From Frigidibacter sp. RF13 (GTDB lineage Bacteria > Pseudomonadota > Alphaproteobacteria > Rhodobacterales > Rhodobacteraceae): DNA of 64,000 bases. The position numbers and the translations under genes were made by a program. The stretch lies in the NCBI RefSeq assembly GCF_026626305.1, contig NZ_JAPNUE010000003.1, forward strand, positions 1-64,000, in the 5' to 3' direction. Of the stretch, positions 1-8,100 are shown one piece after another. The notes below the pieces were generated by a model. The model made no database searches, had not been told where the DNA came from, and worked only from the letters and a program-made list of their open reading frames with translations. How positions within the stretch are numbered: the first letter of the stretch is position 1; each line of letters starts with the position of its first letter.

Positions 1-345
1 GGCATCGACCGTGACGGCGTCGAGCGCGGCCAGGTTCTGTGCAAGCCGAAGTCGGTGAACCCGCACACCCATTTCGAGGCCGAAGCCTACATCCTGACCA
101 AGGAAGAGGGCGGCCGCCATACGCCGTTCTTCGCCAACTACCGCCCGCAGTTCTACTTCCGCACCACGGACGTGACGGGCACGGTGAAGCTGCCGGAAGG
201 CACCGAGATGGTGATGCCGGGCGACAACCTGAAGTTCGAGGTCGAGCTGATCGCGCCGATCGCGATGGAAGAGAAGCTCCGCTTCGCCATCCGCGAAGGC
301 GGCCGCACCGTCGGCGCAGGCGTCGTCTCGAAGATCCTGAAGTAA
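1..345 (+). CDS. tuf: Elongation factor Tu, C-terminal part (cut by window edge)
   Basis: Partial gene: the frame is open from base 1 and ends with TAA at 343-345, leaving the last 114 residues. This is domain 3 of EF-Tu, the GTPase that brings aminoacyl-tRNA to the ribosome. Recognisable stretches are [13 protein letters not shown] at the very start, [41 protein letters not shown], the MVMPGDN turn and the terminal [17 protein letters not shown]. Its position directly ahead of rpsJ matches the usual str-S10 gene order. Start lies outside the window. Confidence 0.97.
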   Translation, partial: GIDRDGVERGQVLCKPKSVNPHTHFEAEAYILTKEEGGRHTPFFANYRPQFYFRTTDVTGTVKLPEGTEMVMPGDNLKFEVELIAPIAMEEKLRFAIREGGRTVGAGVVSKILK

Positions 346-399
346 CTCAGGACATCCGATACCGGACAGGGCTAACGCCCCGGACGGAGGAAAGAACAG

Positions 400-423
400 A
401 TGGTGCGTCCCAGGGCGCACCAT
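400..423 (+). terminator. Inverted repeat after tuf, possible weak terminator
   Basis: Perfect 8-bp stem ATGGTGCG / CGCACCAT with an 8-nt loop, 55 bases behind the tuf stop. There is no real T tract behind it, so it may be a processing site or weak terminator rather than a full intrinsic terminator. Confidence 0.35.
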
Positions 424-429
424 TCCCTC

Positions 430-458
430 TTGACAGTGATGGTGCTCCCCCTTACCCG
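430..458 (+). promoter_or_regulatory. Possible promoter for the S10 operon
   Basis: TTGACA at 430-435 is a perfect -35 hexamer (preceded by TC, giving the alphaproteobacterial CTTGAC form). Seventeen bases on lies TACCCG at 453-458, a poor -10 box. It sits between the tuf hairpin and rpsJ. The -10 is weak, so this is only a candidate. Confidence 0.35.
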
Positions 459-555
459 GGCCGCCTGATCTCCGAGAGATTTGGTTCGACGCAGGCGCCG
501 CATTCGGTGGTGTCTGCCTCTCAACCTGAAGAAGCCCGCGAGAGGCATGACTGAC

Positions 556-867
556 ATGACTGGTCAAAACATCCGCATCCGGCTCAAGGCCTTCGATTAC
601 CGCGTTCTGGACGCCAGCACGCAGGAAATCGTCAACACGGCCAAGCGCACCGGTGCACAGGTCCGGGGTCCGATCCCGCTGCCGAACAAGATCGAGAAAT
701 TCACGGTTCTCCGTGGTCCGCACATCGACAAGAAGTCGCGCGACCAGTGGGAGATCCGCACGCACAAGCGTCTTCTCGACATCGTTGATCCGACCCCCCA
801 GACGGTGGACGCGCTGATGAAGCTCGACCTCGCCGCTGGCGTGGACGTCGAGATCAAGCTGAACTGA
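556..867 (+). CDS. rpsJ: 30S ribosomal protein S10
   Basis: Small-subunit protein S10 (103 aa), which in many bacteria also pairs with NusB in antitermination. The family core is clear: [14 protein letters not shown] near the N-terminus, [19 protein letters not shown] in the middle and [10 protein letters not shown] towards the end. Two in-frame ATGs exist at 547 and 556. The purine-rich GAGAGG ends at 545, only one base from the first ATG but ten from the second, so 556 is preferred; this also gives the usual family length. First gene of the S10 operon. Confidence 0.95.
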   Translation: MTGQNIRIRLKAFDYRVLDASTQEIVNTAKRTGAQVRGPIPLPNKIEKFTVLRGPHIDKKSRDQWEIRTHKRLLDIVDPTPQTVDALMKLDLAAGVDVEIKLN

Positions 868-880
868 GGAGGGCGGACCC

Positions 881-1618
881 ATGCTGCGCTCCGGCGTTAT
901 CGCAAAGAAGCTGGGCATGACCCGGCTGTTCCTGGAAGACGGCAAGCAGGTTCCTGTCACCGTCCTTCAGCTTGACAATCTTCAGGTCGTGGCACAGCGC
1001 ACGGCCGAGAAGGACGGCTACACCGCCGTTCAGCTCGGTGCGGGTGTGGCCAAGGCCAAGCGCACCACCGCGGCGATGCGCGGCCATTTCGCCAAGGCGA
1101 ACGTGGCCCCCAAGCGCAAGATCGCGGAATTCCGGGTGAGCCCTGAAAACCTGATCGATGTCGGTGCCGAAATCTCGGCTGCCCACTATGCCGAAGGGCA
1201 GTATGTGGACATCGCCGGCACCTCGCTCGGCAAGGGTTTCGCCGGTGCGATGAAGCGTCACAACTTCGGTGGTCTCAGGGCCTCGCACGGTGTTTCCGTG
1301 TCGCACCGTTCGCACGGTTCGACCGGCCAGTGCCAGGACCCGGGCAAGGTGTTCAAGGGCAAGAAGATGGCGGGTCACCTCGGCTCCGTCCGCGTCACCA
1401 CCCAGAACATCCAGGTCGTCCGCACCGACGCCGACCGTGGCCTGATCATGGTCAAGGGTTCGGTTCCCGGTTCCAAGGGCGGCTGGGTCACGATCAAGGA
1501 CGCGGTGAAGAAGCCGCTGCCGAAGGATCTGCCGATGCCCGCCGCGATCAAATCCGCTGCTTCCGCCGTGGAAGCCGCTCCGGCCGCTGACGTTGCGGTC
1601 GAAGGGGGTGAAGCATGA
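881..1618 (+). CDS. rplC: 50S ribosomal protein L3
   Basis: Large-subunit protein L3 (245 aa), an early assembly protein near the peptidyl-transferase centre. Visible marks: [13 protein letters not shown] at the start, the conserved [13 protein letters not shown] and [15 protein letters not shown] central loop, and KMAGHLG. The C-terminus carries an Ala-rich tail ([19 protein letters not shown]) longer than in E. coli. GAGGAGGG precedes the ATG by a normal distance. Its stop overlaps the rplD start by four bases (ATGA). Confidence 0.97.
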   Translation: MLRSGVIAKKLGMTRLFLEDGKQVPVTVLQLDNLQVVAQRTAEKDGYTAVQLGAGVAKAKRTTAAMRGHFAKANVAPKRKIAEFRVSPENLIDVGAEISAAHYAEGQYVDIAGTSLGKGFAGAMKRHNFGGLRASHGVSVSHRSHGSTGQCQDPGKVFKGKKMAGHLGSVRVTTQNIQVVRTDADRGLIMVKGSVPGSKGGWVTIKDAVKKPLPKDLPMPAAIKSAASAVEAAPAADVAVEGGEA

Positions 1619-2235
1619 AACTTGATGTGATCAAGCTCGACGGCGGCAAGGCCGGCACGATCGATCTGGACGAAGCTCTCTTCGGCCTGGAACCGCGCGC
1701 CGACATCCTGCATCGCGTCGTCCGCTGGCAGCGCGCCAAGGCCCAGGCCGGCACGCACAGCGCCAAGACCCGGTCGGAAGTCAGCTATTCGACCAAGAAG
1801 ATCTACCGCCAGAAAGGCACCGGTGGCGCCCGCCACGGCGACCGCAAGGCCCCGATCTTCCGTCACGGCGGTAAGTACAAGGTTCCGACCCCGCGCAGCC
1901 ATGCGCACGACCTGCCGAAGCAGGTTCGGGCCCTTGGGCTGAAGCATGCTCTGTCGGCCAAGGCCGGTTCGGGCAACCTTGTCATCCTCGACACGCTGAC
2001 GATGGCCGAAGCCAAGACCGCAATCCTCGCGAAGGCGGCGAAGGAGCTCGGCTGGAAGAAAGTGCTGATCATCGACGGCGCCGAGGTGAACGAGAACTTC
2101 GCCCGCGCAGCGGCCAACATCGAAGGTATCGATGTGCTGCCGTCGATGGGCGCCAACGTCTATGACATCCTCAAGCGTGAGACGCTGATCCTCACAAAGG
2201 CGGGTGTCGAAGCTCTGGAGGCGCGTCTGAAATGA
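1615..2235 (+). CDS. rplD: 50S ribosomal protein L4
   Basis: Large-subunit protein L4 (206 aa), lining the exit tunnel. The tunnel-loop region [18 protein letters not shown] is visible in the first half, followed by [17 protein letters not shown]. In gamma-proteobacteria L4 represses its own operon at the leader; no such leader is recognisable here ahead of rpsJ. Starts by ATGA overlap with rplC and ends by ATGA overlap with rplW, so it is translationally coupled on both sides. Confidence 0.97.
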   Translation: MKLDVIKLDGGKAGTIDLDEALFGLEPRADILHRVVRWQRAKAQAGTHSAKTRSEVSYSTKKIYRQKGTGGARHGDRKAPIFRHGGKYKVPTPRSHAHDLPKQVRALGLKHALSAKAGSGNLVILDTLTMAEAKTAILAKAAKELGWKKVLIIDGAEVNENFARAAANIEGIDVLPSMGANVYDILKRETLILTKAGVEALEARLK

Positions 2236-2528
2236 GCGTGAAACCCGAACATTACGACGTGATCAAGCGTCCGGTCATCACCGAGAAATCGACCCTCGCG
2301 GGCGAGAACAATGCGGTGGTGTTCAAGGTCGAACGGTCGGCCACCAAGCCCCAGATCAAGGAAGCCGTCGAGGCGGTCTTTGGTGTGAAGGTCAAGGCGG
2401 TCAACACCACGATCACCAAAGGCAAGGCCAAGCGCTTCCGCGGCCGTCCCGGCGAGCGGAGCGACATCAAGAAGGCCTATGTGACCCTCGAAGAGGGGAA
2501 CACTATCGACGTCCAGTCGGGCCTCTGA
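2232..2528 (+). CDS. rplW: 50S ribosomal protein L23
   Basis: Large-subunit protein L23 (98 aa), located at the tunnel exit where trigger factor and SRP dock. The typical start [14 protein letters not shown] and the C-terminal [23 protein letters not shown] are present. Its start overlaps the rplD stop by four bases. It is followed by a 146-bp spacer with hairpins, the longest gap inside this ribosomal operon. Confidence 0.97.
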   Translation: MSVKPEHYDVIKRPVITEKSTLAGENNAVVFKVERSATKPQIKEAVEAVFGVKVKAVNTTITKGKAKRFRGRPGERSDIKKAYVTLEEGNTIDVQSGL

Positions 2529-2533
2529 TAGAA

Positions 2534-2568
2534 GCCGCGCGAATCTCGCGGCCCCGTCCAACGGGGCC
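2534..2568 (+). promoter_or_regulatory. Two mutually exclusive hairpins between rplW and rplB
   Basis: Stem 1 is GCCGCG (2534-2539) with CGCGGC (2547-2552). Stem 2 is GGCCCCGT (2550-2557) with ACGGGGCC (2561-2568), loop CCA. Bases 2550-2552 are needed by both, so only one can form. Stem 2 is followed by GTGAGTCTTTTC, a poor terminator tail. The layout is like an attenuator or processing site; function is inferred only from pairing. Confidence 0.45.
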
Positions 2569-2674
2569 GTGAGTCTTTTCGGACGGAAGCTTTCCGGCCG
2601 AGCGAACGTCGGGGACCTTCGGGGCCCTATAAACACAACGGACCAATGGTCCAAAGCAACGGAAGACAGAGAGC

Positions 2675-3511
2675 ATGGCACTCAAGTCGTATAAACCGAC
2701 GACGCCTGGCCAGCGCGGGCTGGTTCTGATCGACCGTTCGGAGCTTTGGAAAGGTCGCCCTGTGAAGGCCCTCGTCGAGGGTCTGCGCAAGAACGGCGGC
2801 CGGAACAATACCGGACGGATCACGATGCGCCACCAAGGTGGTGGTGCGAAGCGTCTTTACCGCATCGTCGACTTCAAGCGGAACAAGTTTGACGTCGCCG
2901 CGACGGTCGAGCGGATCGAGTACGATCCGAACCGGACTGCCTTCATCGCCCTCGTCCGCTATGCGGATGGCGAGCAGGCCTATATCCTCGCCCCCCAGCG
3001 CCTCGCCGTCGGCGACAGCGTGATCTCGGGCGCCAAGACCGACGTGAAGCCCGGCAATGCGATGCCGTTCTCGGGCATGCCGATCGGCACGATCGTTCAC
3101 AACGTGGAACTGAAGCCCGGCAAGGGCGGCCAGCTCGCACGCGCTGCGGGCACCTATGCCCAGTTCGTCGGCCGTGACGGCGGCTATGCGCAGATCCGCC
3201 TCTCGTCGGGCGAACTGCGGATGGTGCGTCAGGAGTGCATGGCGACGGTTGGCGCGGTCTCGAACCCCGACAACTCGAACCAGAACCTCGGCAAGGCCGG
3301 CCGTCGTCGCCACATGGGCATCCGCCCGACCGTTCGCGGTGTTGCGATGAACCCGATCGACCACCCGCATGGTGGTGGTGAAGGTCGCACCTCCGGTGGC
3401 CGCCACCCGGTTACCCCGTGGGGCAAGGGCACCAAGGGCAACCGCACACGCACGAACAAGGCGACCGACAAGTACATCGTTCGCTCGCGCCACGCGAAGA
3501 AAGGGCGTTAA
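2675..3511 (+). CDS. rplB: 50S ribosomal protein L2
   Basis: Large-subunit protein L2 (278 aa), needed for subunit joining and peptidyl transfer. Marks: [14 protein letters not shown] start, [16 protein letters not shown], and the strongly conserved [19 protein letters not shown] with the functional histidine near residue 230, then [13 protein letters not shown]. Separated from rplW by 146 bp with hairpins, so its expression may be tuned apart from the first four genes. Confidence 0.97.
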   Translation: MALKSYKPTTPGQRGLVLIDRSELWKGRPVKALVEGLRKNGGRNNTGRITMRHQGGGAKRLYRIVDFKRNKFDVAATVERIEYDPNRTAFIALVRYADGEQAYILAPQRLAVGDSVISGAKTDVKPGNAMPFSGMPIGTIVHNVELKPGKGGQLARAAGTYAQFVGRDGGYAQIRLSSGELRMVRQECMATVGAVSNPDNSNQNLGKAGRRRHMGIRPTVRGVAMNPIDHPHGGGEGRTSGGRHPVTPWGKGTKGNRTRTNKATDKYIVRSRHAKKGR

Positions 3512-3514
3512 TCC

Positions 3515-3793
3515 ATGTCTCGTTCCATCTGGAAAGGCCCCTTCGTTGATGCCTATCTGCTGAAGAAAGCGGAAAAGGCACAAGGTTCGGGCAAGAACGA
3601 AGTGATCAAGATCTGGTCGCGCCGTTCCACCATCCTGCCGCAGTTCGTCGGCCTCACCTTCGGCGTCTACAACGGCCAGAAGCACATCCCGGTCAACGTG
3701 ACCGAAGAGATGATCGGCCAGAAGTTCGGTGAATATTCGCCGACCCGGACCTATTACGGTCACGCCGCCGACAAGAAAGCCAAGAGGAAGTAA
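3515..3793 (+). CDS. rpsS: 30S ribosomal protein S19
   Basis: Small-subunit head protein S19 (92 aa). The start [17 protein letters not shown] and the motif [19 protein letters not shown] with HVPVN-like [18 protein letters not shown] are diagnostic. Three bases separate it from rplB and three from rplV, as expected for a coupled operon. Confidence 0.97.
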   Translation: MSRSIWKGPFVDAYLLKKAEKAQGSGKNEVIKIWSRRSTILPQFVGLTFGVYNGQKHIPVNVTEEMIGQKFGEYSPTRTYYGHAADKKAKRK

Positions 3794-3796
3794 GCC

Positions 3797-4177
3797 ATGA
3801 GCAAGGAAAAGAATCCGCGCCGCGTGGCCGATAACGAGGCCTTCGCCAAGGCGAAGATGCTTCGCACCTCGCCGCAGAAACTCAACCTCGTCGCCGCGTT
3901 GATCCGTGGCAAGAAGGTGGAAAAGGCCCTGTCGGACCTGACCTTCTCGAAAAAGCGGATCGCAATTGACGTGAAGAAGTGCCTGCAGTCCGCGATCGCC
4001 AATGCCGAGAACAACCATGGTCTCGACGTTGACGCGCTGGTGGTGGCCGAGGCCTATGTCGGCAAGAACCTGGTGATGAAGCGTGGCCGTCCGCGGGCAC
4101 GTGGCCGCTATGGCAAGATCATGAAGCCGTTCAGCGAACTGACCATCAAGGTGCGTCAAGTTGAGGAGTCTGCATAA
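3797..4177 (+). CDS. rplV: 50S ribosomal protein L22
   Basis: Large-subunit protein L22 (126 aa), whose long hairpin reaches into the exit tunnel. Visible: [41 protein letters not shown] and the tunnel hairpin [12 protein letters not shown]. Stop and next start overlap by one base (TAATG at 4175-4179). Confidence 0.97.
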   Translation: MSKEKNPRRVADNEAFAKAKMLRTSPQKLNLVAALIRGKKVEKALSDLTFSKKRIAIDVKKCLQSAIANAENNHGLDVDALVVAEAYVGKNLVMKRGRPRARGRYGKIMKPFSELTIKVRQVEESA

Positions 4178-4896
4178 TGGGTCAGAAGGTTAACCCAATC
4201 GGGATGCGCCTCCAGGTCAACCGCACCTGGGACAGCCGCTGGTTTGCTGACAGCAAGGACTATGGCAACCTGCTTCTTGAAGACCTCAAGATGCGCGACT
4301 TTATCCATGAAGAGTGCAAGCAGGCCGGTGTCTCGAAGGTCATCATCGAGCGTCCGCACAAGAAGTGCCGCGTGACGGTTCACACCGCGCGTCCGGGCGT
4401 CATCATTGGCAAAAAAGGCGCCGATATCGAGACGCTTCGTTCGAAGCTCGCGAACTTCACCAAGTCGGAACTGCACCTCAACATCGTTGAGGTTCGCAAG
4501 CCCGAACTGGACGCGATGCTGGTGGCGGAATCGATCGCCCAGCAGCTGGAACGTCGCGTTTCCTTCCGTCGCGCGATGAAGCGCGCGGTGCAGAACGCGA
4601 TGCGCATGGGTGCCCTCGGCATCCGCGTCAACGTTGCGGGCCGCCTTGGCGGCGCGGAAATCGCCCGGACCGAATGGTACCGCGAAGGCCGCGTTCCGCT
4701 GCACACGCTGCGCGCCGACATCGACTATGCTCTGGCGGAAGCCACCACGCCCTACGGGATCATCGGCTGCAAGGTCTGGATCTTCAAAGGCGAGATCATG
4801 GAGCATGATCCCCAGGCCCGCGACCGCCGCGCGGCCGAGGCTCAGGACGGTCCGGCTCCGCGCGGTCCGCGCCGCGATGACCGCCGCGACCGGTAA
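4177..4896 (+). CDS. rpsC: 30S ribosomal protein S3
   Basis: Small-subunit protein S3 (239 aa), part of the mRNA entry channel helicase. The N-terminal [20 protein letters not shown], the KH-domain [15 protein letters not shown] and the C-terminal [21 protein letters not shown] are typical. The tail [18 protein letters not shown] is charged and low in complexity, as often in alphaproteobacterial S3. Confidence 0.97.
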   Translation: MGQKVNPIGMRLQVNRTWDSRWFADSKDYGNLLLEDLKMRDFIHEECKQAGVSKVIIERPHKKCRVTVHTARPGVIIGKKGADIETLRSKLANFTKSELHLNIVEVRKPELDAMLVAESIAQQLERRVSFRRAMKRAVQNAMRMGALGIRVNVAGRLGGAEIARTEWYREGRVPLHTLRADIDYALAEATTPYGIIGCKVWIFKGEIMEHDPQARDRRAAEAQDGPAPRGPRRDDRRDR

Positions 4897-4908
4897 GGAG
4901 TAGAGAAG

Positions 4909-5322
4909 ATGCTGCAACCCAAACGGACAAAGTTCCGCAAACAGCACAAGGGCCGCATCCACGGTGAAGCCAAGGGCGGTTCGGATCTGAACTTCGGCGG
5001 CTTTGGTCTCAAAGCCACCGAGCCCGAGCGCGTCACCGCGCGGCAGATCGAAGCGGCCCGCCGCGCGATCACCCGCCACATGAAGCGTCAGGGCCGCGTC
5101 TGGATCCGGATTTTCCCGGACCTGCCGGTCTCGGCCAAACCGACCGAAGTCCGGATGGGCTCGGGCAAGGGCTCGGTCGACTTCTGGGCCGCCCGCGTCC
5201 ACCCCGGCCGGATCATGTTCGAGATCGACGGCGTTGCCGAAGACATCGCGCGTGAAGCCCTGCGCCTCGGCGCGATGAAGCTGCCGGTCAAGACCCGCGT
5301 CGTGGTCCGCGAGGACTGGTAA
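4909..5322 (+). CDS. rplP: 50S ribosomal protein L16
   Basis: Large-subunit protein L16 (137 aa), next to the A site. Marks: [39 protein letters not shown] and [19 protein letters not shown]. In most bacteria rpmC and rpsQ follow at once; here rplP is the last gene, followed by two hairpins and a change of gene content. Confidence 0.97.
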   Translation: MLQPKRTKFRKQHKGRIHGEAKGGSDLNFGGFGLKATEPERVTARQIEAARRAITRHMKRQGRVWIRIFPDLPVSAKPTEVRMGSGKGSVDFWAARVHPGRIMFEIDGVAEDIAREALRLGAMKLPVKTRVVVREDW

Positions 5323-5326
5323 GCAA

Positions 5327-5344
5327 GTCGGGGTAATCCCCGAC
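5327..5344 (+). terminator. Perfect hairpin directly after rplP
   Basis: GTCGGGG / CCCCGAC, 7-bp stem with a TAAT loop, four bases behind the rplP stop. It has no T tract and stands 11 bases ahead of the true terminator; it may protect the mRNA 3' end. Confidence 0.5.
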
Positions 5345-5355
5345 CTACGGTATTG

Positions 5356-5386
5356 CCCCCGCCGGGAACGGCGGGGGTTTTGTTTT
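5356..5386 (+). terminator. Strong intrinsic terminator of the S10 operon
   Basis: Stem CCCCCGCC (5356-5363) with GGCGGGGG (5370-5377), 6-nt loop, followed by TTTTGTTTT (5378-5386). A textbook Rho-independent terminator that ends the ribosomal operon after rplP. Confidence 0.9.
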
Positions 5387-5445
5387 GGAGGCTTCACTCC
5401 GACATACCTGCGGCGGCAAAAGCAGGATCCTGCGAAATCCCCGTT

Positions 5446-6063
5446 CTAGGGGGATGATTTCAGCGTTGCTTTCCGCTTTAGACTTTCGATATCCTTCCGG
5501 ATGGCGGAGCCGAGCGTGGAGGTTTCCCATTCAATACGCGCATAACGTTGCCGAACCTTTTCTCTGAAGAACTGGTTGGCCTCATAGACGCGACCATCGG
5601 AAAAGAGTTTGAAGAAGTCCTGCGATTCCGTGAGCATCTGGTCCAGCTCTTCGACCAGTTGCAAGAAGCGCACGGCCTCCACTGCCGAGAACGCCCCCCC
5701 GGGATTTGCATGTCGCCGAAGCGCCACGATGTCAGCTCTCAAGCGTTGTTCCAGGTTCTTGATATCATAGACATATTTGGTTGTTTTCGCGTCTTCTGGC
5801 CAGTTTTCCAGTTCGGGCGGCCACACGCCCAATTCTGAAAGAAGCGCCACGCTTTCGACATGAATCATGCGGGCCGCAATTCTTTCTACCGTGACGACAG
5901 CAGAAAAGGCCGTTTGGCGGGCCGCGAGTTCGTCGAACCTGTCTGCGCCGTCCGCGCCTTCGCCCGCCGCCGGCTGAGTCGCGAGCACGGCGATAAGACA
6001 CAGGAAGGAAGGTGTGACACCCAGTGTTTCATGAGCATTTGACTGGCCGTCATCTCGATACAA
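5446..6063 (-). CDS. Hypothetical protein, probably exported, unrecognised family
   Basis: 205 aa from a TTG start; not recognised. A hydrophobic stretch SFLCLIAVLATQPAAGEG near residues 18-36 looks like a signal peptide, followed by helix-rich, charged sequence with coiled-coil character (LEQRLRADIVALRRH, LVEELDQMLTESQDFF). No good ATG exists in this frame ahead of the signal; an ATG-led stretch in the neighbouring frame (from 6026, MTASQMLMKHW) would join it after a one-base shift near 6000, so either the start is TTG or the gene carries a small frameshift. Base composition is less GC-rich than its neighbours. Convergent with the S10 operon. Confidence 0.5.
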   Translation of the reverse strand: MYRDDGQSNAHETLGVTPSFLCLIAVLATQPAAGEGADGADRFDELAARQTAFSAVVTVERIAARMIHVESVALLSELGVWPPELENWPEDAKTTKYVYDIKNLEQRLRADIVALRRHANPGGAFSAVEAVRFLQLVEELDQMLTESQDFFKLFSDGRVYEANQFFREKVRQRYARIEWETSTLGSAIRKDIESLKRKATLKSSP

Positions 6064-6140
6064 ACGTTCTCGCTACTCTGACATGGCCGAGCGCAGAATG
6101 CAAAATCGGCCAGGAAAGACCGGTTTGCGACACGCCTTCG

Positions 6141-6169
6141 TTGCACGCGTTTAGGCACGCTGGTATCTG
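6141..6169 (+). promoter_or_regulatory. Probable promoter of the TIGR02466 gene
   Basis: TTGCAC at 6141-6146, 17-bp spacer, TATCTG at 6164-6169; a start site near 6176 would leave a leader of about 19 bases before the ATG at 6195. Confidence 0.5.
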
Positions 6170-6194
6170 AAACCGTAAGCAGGGAAAGCCGCAT

Positions 6195-6818
6195 ATGCCC
6201 GACATCTCGAACCTTTTCACCACCCGCCTCTATCGCGCCGCCCTGAACGAGTTGGCCAAGTCCAAGGTTGATTATGACGAACTGAACGCCTCCTGCCTCG
6301 CCATCGCCGAGGATGACGAGGCCGGCCAGGACTGGTGCGAGGCGAACGGCTATCCGGGTTATACCTCGTACGCCTCGCTGAACGACCTGCCCTGGCGCTT
6401 TCCGATCTTCGGGGCGCTAGAAAAGGCGCTCGACAAGCATGTGGCGGCCTTCTGCGCGGAACTGGGGTTCGACCTTCAGGGCAAGAAGCTGAAATGCAAC
6501 TCGCTCTGGATCAACATCCTGCCCGAGGGTGGGACGCATGCTTCTCATATTCATCCGCATTCGGTGATTTCGGGGACGACCTATGTGGCGATGCCGGAGG
6601 GGACGTCGGCCCTGAAACTTGAGGACCCGCGCCTGCCGATGATGATGATGGCGCCCATGGTCAGGAAGGATGCGGCCGAGGCGCTGCAGCGGTTTGTCTA
6701 TGTAAAACCGAGGGTTGGCGAGGTTCTGATGTGGGAAAGCTGGCTCAGGCACGAGGTGCCGATGAACATGGCCGAGGAAGAGCGGGTCAGCGTCAGCTTC
6801 AACTACGGCTGGGCCTGA
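6195..6818 (+). CDS. TIGR02466-family protein, putative 2OG-Fe(II) oxygenase
   Basis: 207 aa cytosolic protein of the TIGR02466 family, placed in the 2-oxoglutarate/Fe(II) dioxygenase superfamily; the substrate is not known. Seen in the sequence: LWINILPEGGTHASHIHPHS, with a cluster of histidines fit for metal binding near residues 115-120, followed by ISGTTYVAMPEG, and the distal VGEVLMWESWLRHEVPMN plus ERVSVSFNY that would supply the second histidine and the 2OG-binding arginine. GGGAAAG lies before the ATG. Stop is followed by a tandem duplication of the last 18 bases. Confidence 0.75.
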   Translation: MPDISNLFTTRLYRAALNELAKSKVDYDELNASCLAIAEDDEAGQDWCEANGYPGYTSYASLNDLPWRFPIFGALEKALDKHVAAFCAELGFDLQGKKLKCNSLWINILPEGGTHASHIHPHSVISGTTYVAMPEGTSALKLEDPRLPMMMMAPMVRKDAAEALQRFVYVKPRVGEVLMWESWLRHEVPMNMAEEERVSVSFNYGWA

Positions 6819-6890
6819 CGGTTACGGCTGGGCCTGACGGGCCGTCCCGCATCCGTCGGCCTTGCGTACCGCATCCGTCCCGCATCCGTC
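6804..6890. repeat. Short tandem duplications at the 3' end of the TIGR02466 gene
   Basis: An 18-base unit covering the last codons and stop (6804-6821) is repeated at 6823-6840 with one extra T between. Just behind, CCGCATCCGTC occurs at 6847-6857, 6869-6879 and 6880-6890, the last two in exact tandem. Looks like replication slippage; no function is implied. Confidence 0.7.
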
Positions 6891-6941
6891 CCGACAGGGG
6901 CGGACGCCGCCTTCAGCCTTCGGTAAGCCCACAGGCCGCCC

Positions 6942-7388
6942 TCAGCGGATGGTGACAAGGCCCGCGCCGAGGACGACGAGCAGAAGGCCCGCCGCCTTCC
7001 GCAGGCTGACCGCATCCATCGGCGCCCCAAGCCAGCCCATCTGGCTGAGAAGCGCGCCGGTCAGTATCTGGCCGGTCACCAGCAGCACGAAGAACGGCCC
7101 CGGCCCGATCCGGGGGATCAGGAAGGTCGAGCCGAGGATCATCAGGGCCGAGACGACGCCCGAGAGATACATCCAGCCCGGCACCTCGCGGAGCCGCGCG
7201 AAGTCGGACAGGCGGTTGCCGGCGGCGACGGCCATCGCGACCGTGGTCAGGAAGCCCAGAAGATAGAAGGGCGCGTTGGCAAGGATCGGCGAGCCGACGA
7301 TCCGGCCGCTCTGGCTGAGGACGGGCAGATAGACGGCGAGCGCCACGCCCATGGCGAGCGCGAGCGAGGTCAAGGCGACATAGGGCAT
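6942..7388 (-). CDS. DMT-type membrane protein of the YdcZ (DUF606) family
   Basis: 148 aa with about five hydrophobic helices (for example YVALTSLALAMGVALAVYL, YLLGFLTTVAMAVAAGN, GLLLVVLGAGLVTIR). The pattern GxxxxxxGPGPFFVLLVTGQILTGALLSQMGWLGAP is that of YdcZ proteins, half-size relatives of the drug/metabolite transporters that work as dimers; the substrate is unknown. The ATG at 7388 has AGGGAGG five bases ahead, better than the upstream in-frame starts. Confidence 0.75.
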   Translation of the reverse strand: MPYVALTSLALAMGVALAVYLPVLSQSGRIVGSPILANAPFYLLGFLTTVAMAVAAGNRLSDFARLREVPGWMYLSGVVSALMILGSTFLIPRIGPGPFFVLLVTGQILTGALLSQMGWLGAPMDAVSLRKAAGLLLVVLGAGLVTIR

Positions 7389-7672
7389 CGGAACCTCCCT
7401 GTTGGTCATCCCCATCAAATGGCAGTTGCGAGCACACGGCAATGGAAACGACGTGACGATCTGTCCACAACTCTGCCACAGGTTCGGCGCGCCGGGCGGG
7501 AGATTGTGTCAGAATCGTGCACCACGGCCGACTAACCTATCCGAAAGTTAGTAACCCCGATGAACGCGGAAACGATGATGTGAAAGGTTTCGGGGGATTG
7601 GACATCGCCACGGCCATAATCCCGGCAAACCAGCAGGCTACAAAGACTGCATTGAACGGAGTATTTGTTGCC

Positions 7673-7777
7673 ATGAAACTTAGGATTTCCTTGACCCTGA
7701 TCGAAGCTGCGGGTTTTGCTGCACTGATCCTTCTGTTTAGGATCGTCGACGGGGGCGGTTTGTCGGCTGTGCTTTAG
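7673..7777 (+). CDS. Possible 34-aa single-span membrane peptide
   Basis: ATG with GGAG eleven bases ahead; the peptide has one hydrophobic segment (SLTLIEAAGFAALILLF) between charged ends. Followed by a terminator-like hairpin at 7823. No family recognised; the reading frame also extends upstream from GTG at 7517 without any protein-like features. Weak call, based on RBS, hydrophobicity and terminator only. Confidence 0.3.
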   Translation: MKLRISLTLIEAAGFAALILLFRIVDGGGLSAVL

Positions 7778-7822
7778 GTGGTTCCTGCGGTTTGTCCGTG
7801 CTTGTGTGAGTGAGTGAAAAAC

Positions 7823-7852
7823 ATGCCCCGTTCCTCCGGACGGGGCATCTTT
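7823..7852 (+). terminator. Terminator-like hairpin
   Basis: ATGCCCCG (7823-7830) / CGGGGCAT (7841-7848), 10-nt loop, preceded by AAAAAC and followed by CTTTA, so it could act on either strand. Bases 7853-8100 hold nothing further that I can recognise. Confidence 0.55.
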
Positions 7853-8100
7853 ACGTCGGGGGACCCGCTGCAGGGTTCGGCTGGCCGTAGCCTTCTAACC
7901 CGCGTTGACCCGGCAAGGGGGAGAGCGAAGCGGCGGCGGGCCATCTCCGCCATCGCGCATCCGCTGTGTGTCCTCGTCGCTGCCGTGCTCGCCGGGCACT
8001 GGTCGCGCCGCGCTGCATGTAACTCTGTGCTGGGGCCGATCGCTTGTCGGCGGGTGTGTGCCGCTCTAGTGTGCAGGCCGGACAAGGGGAAAGTGCAGCG

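Noticed and set aside
2627..4159. 510-aa open frame on the minus strand across rplB-rplV
   Set aside because: It is antisense to conserved ribosomal genes; long antisense frames are common in GC-rich DNA, and the translation has no recognisable domain.
7517..7672. N-terminal extension of the 34-aa peptide to 86 aa from GTG 7517
   Set aside because: No RBS at the GTG and the extra residues show no structure; only the ATG at 7673 has a plausible RBS.
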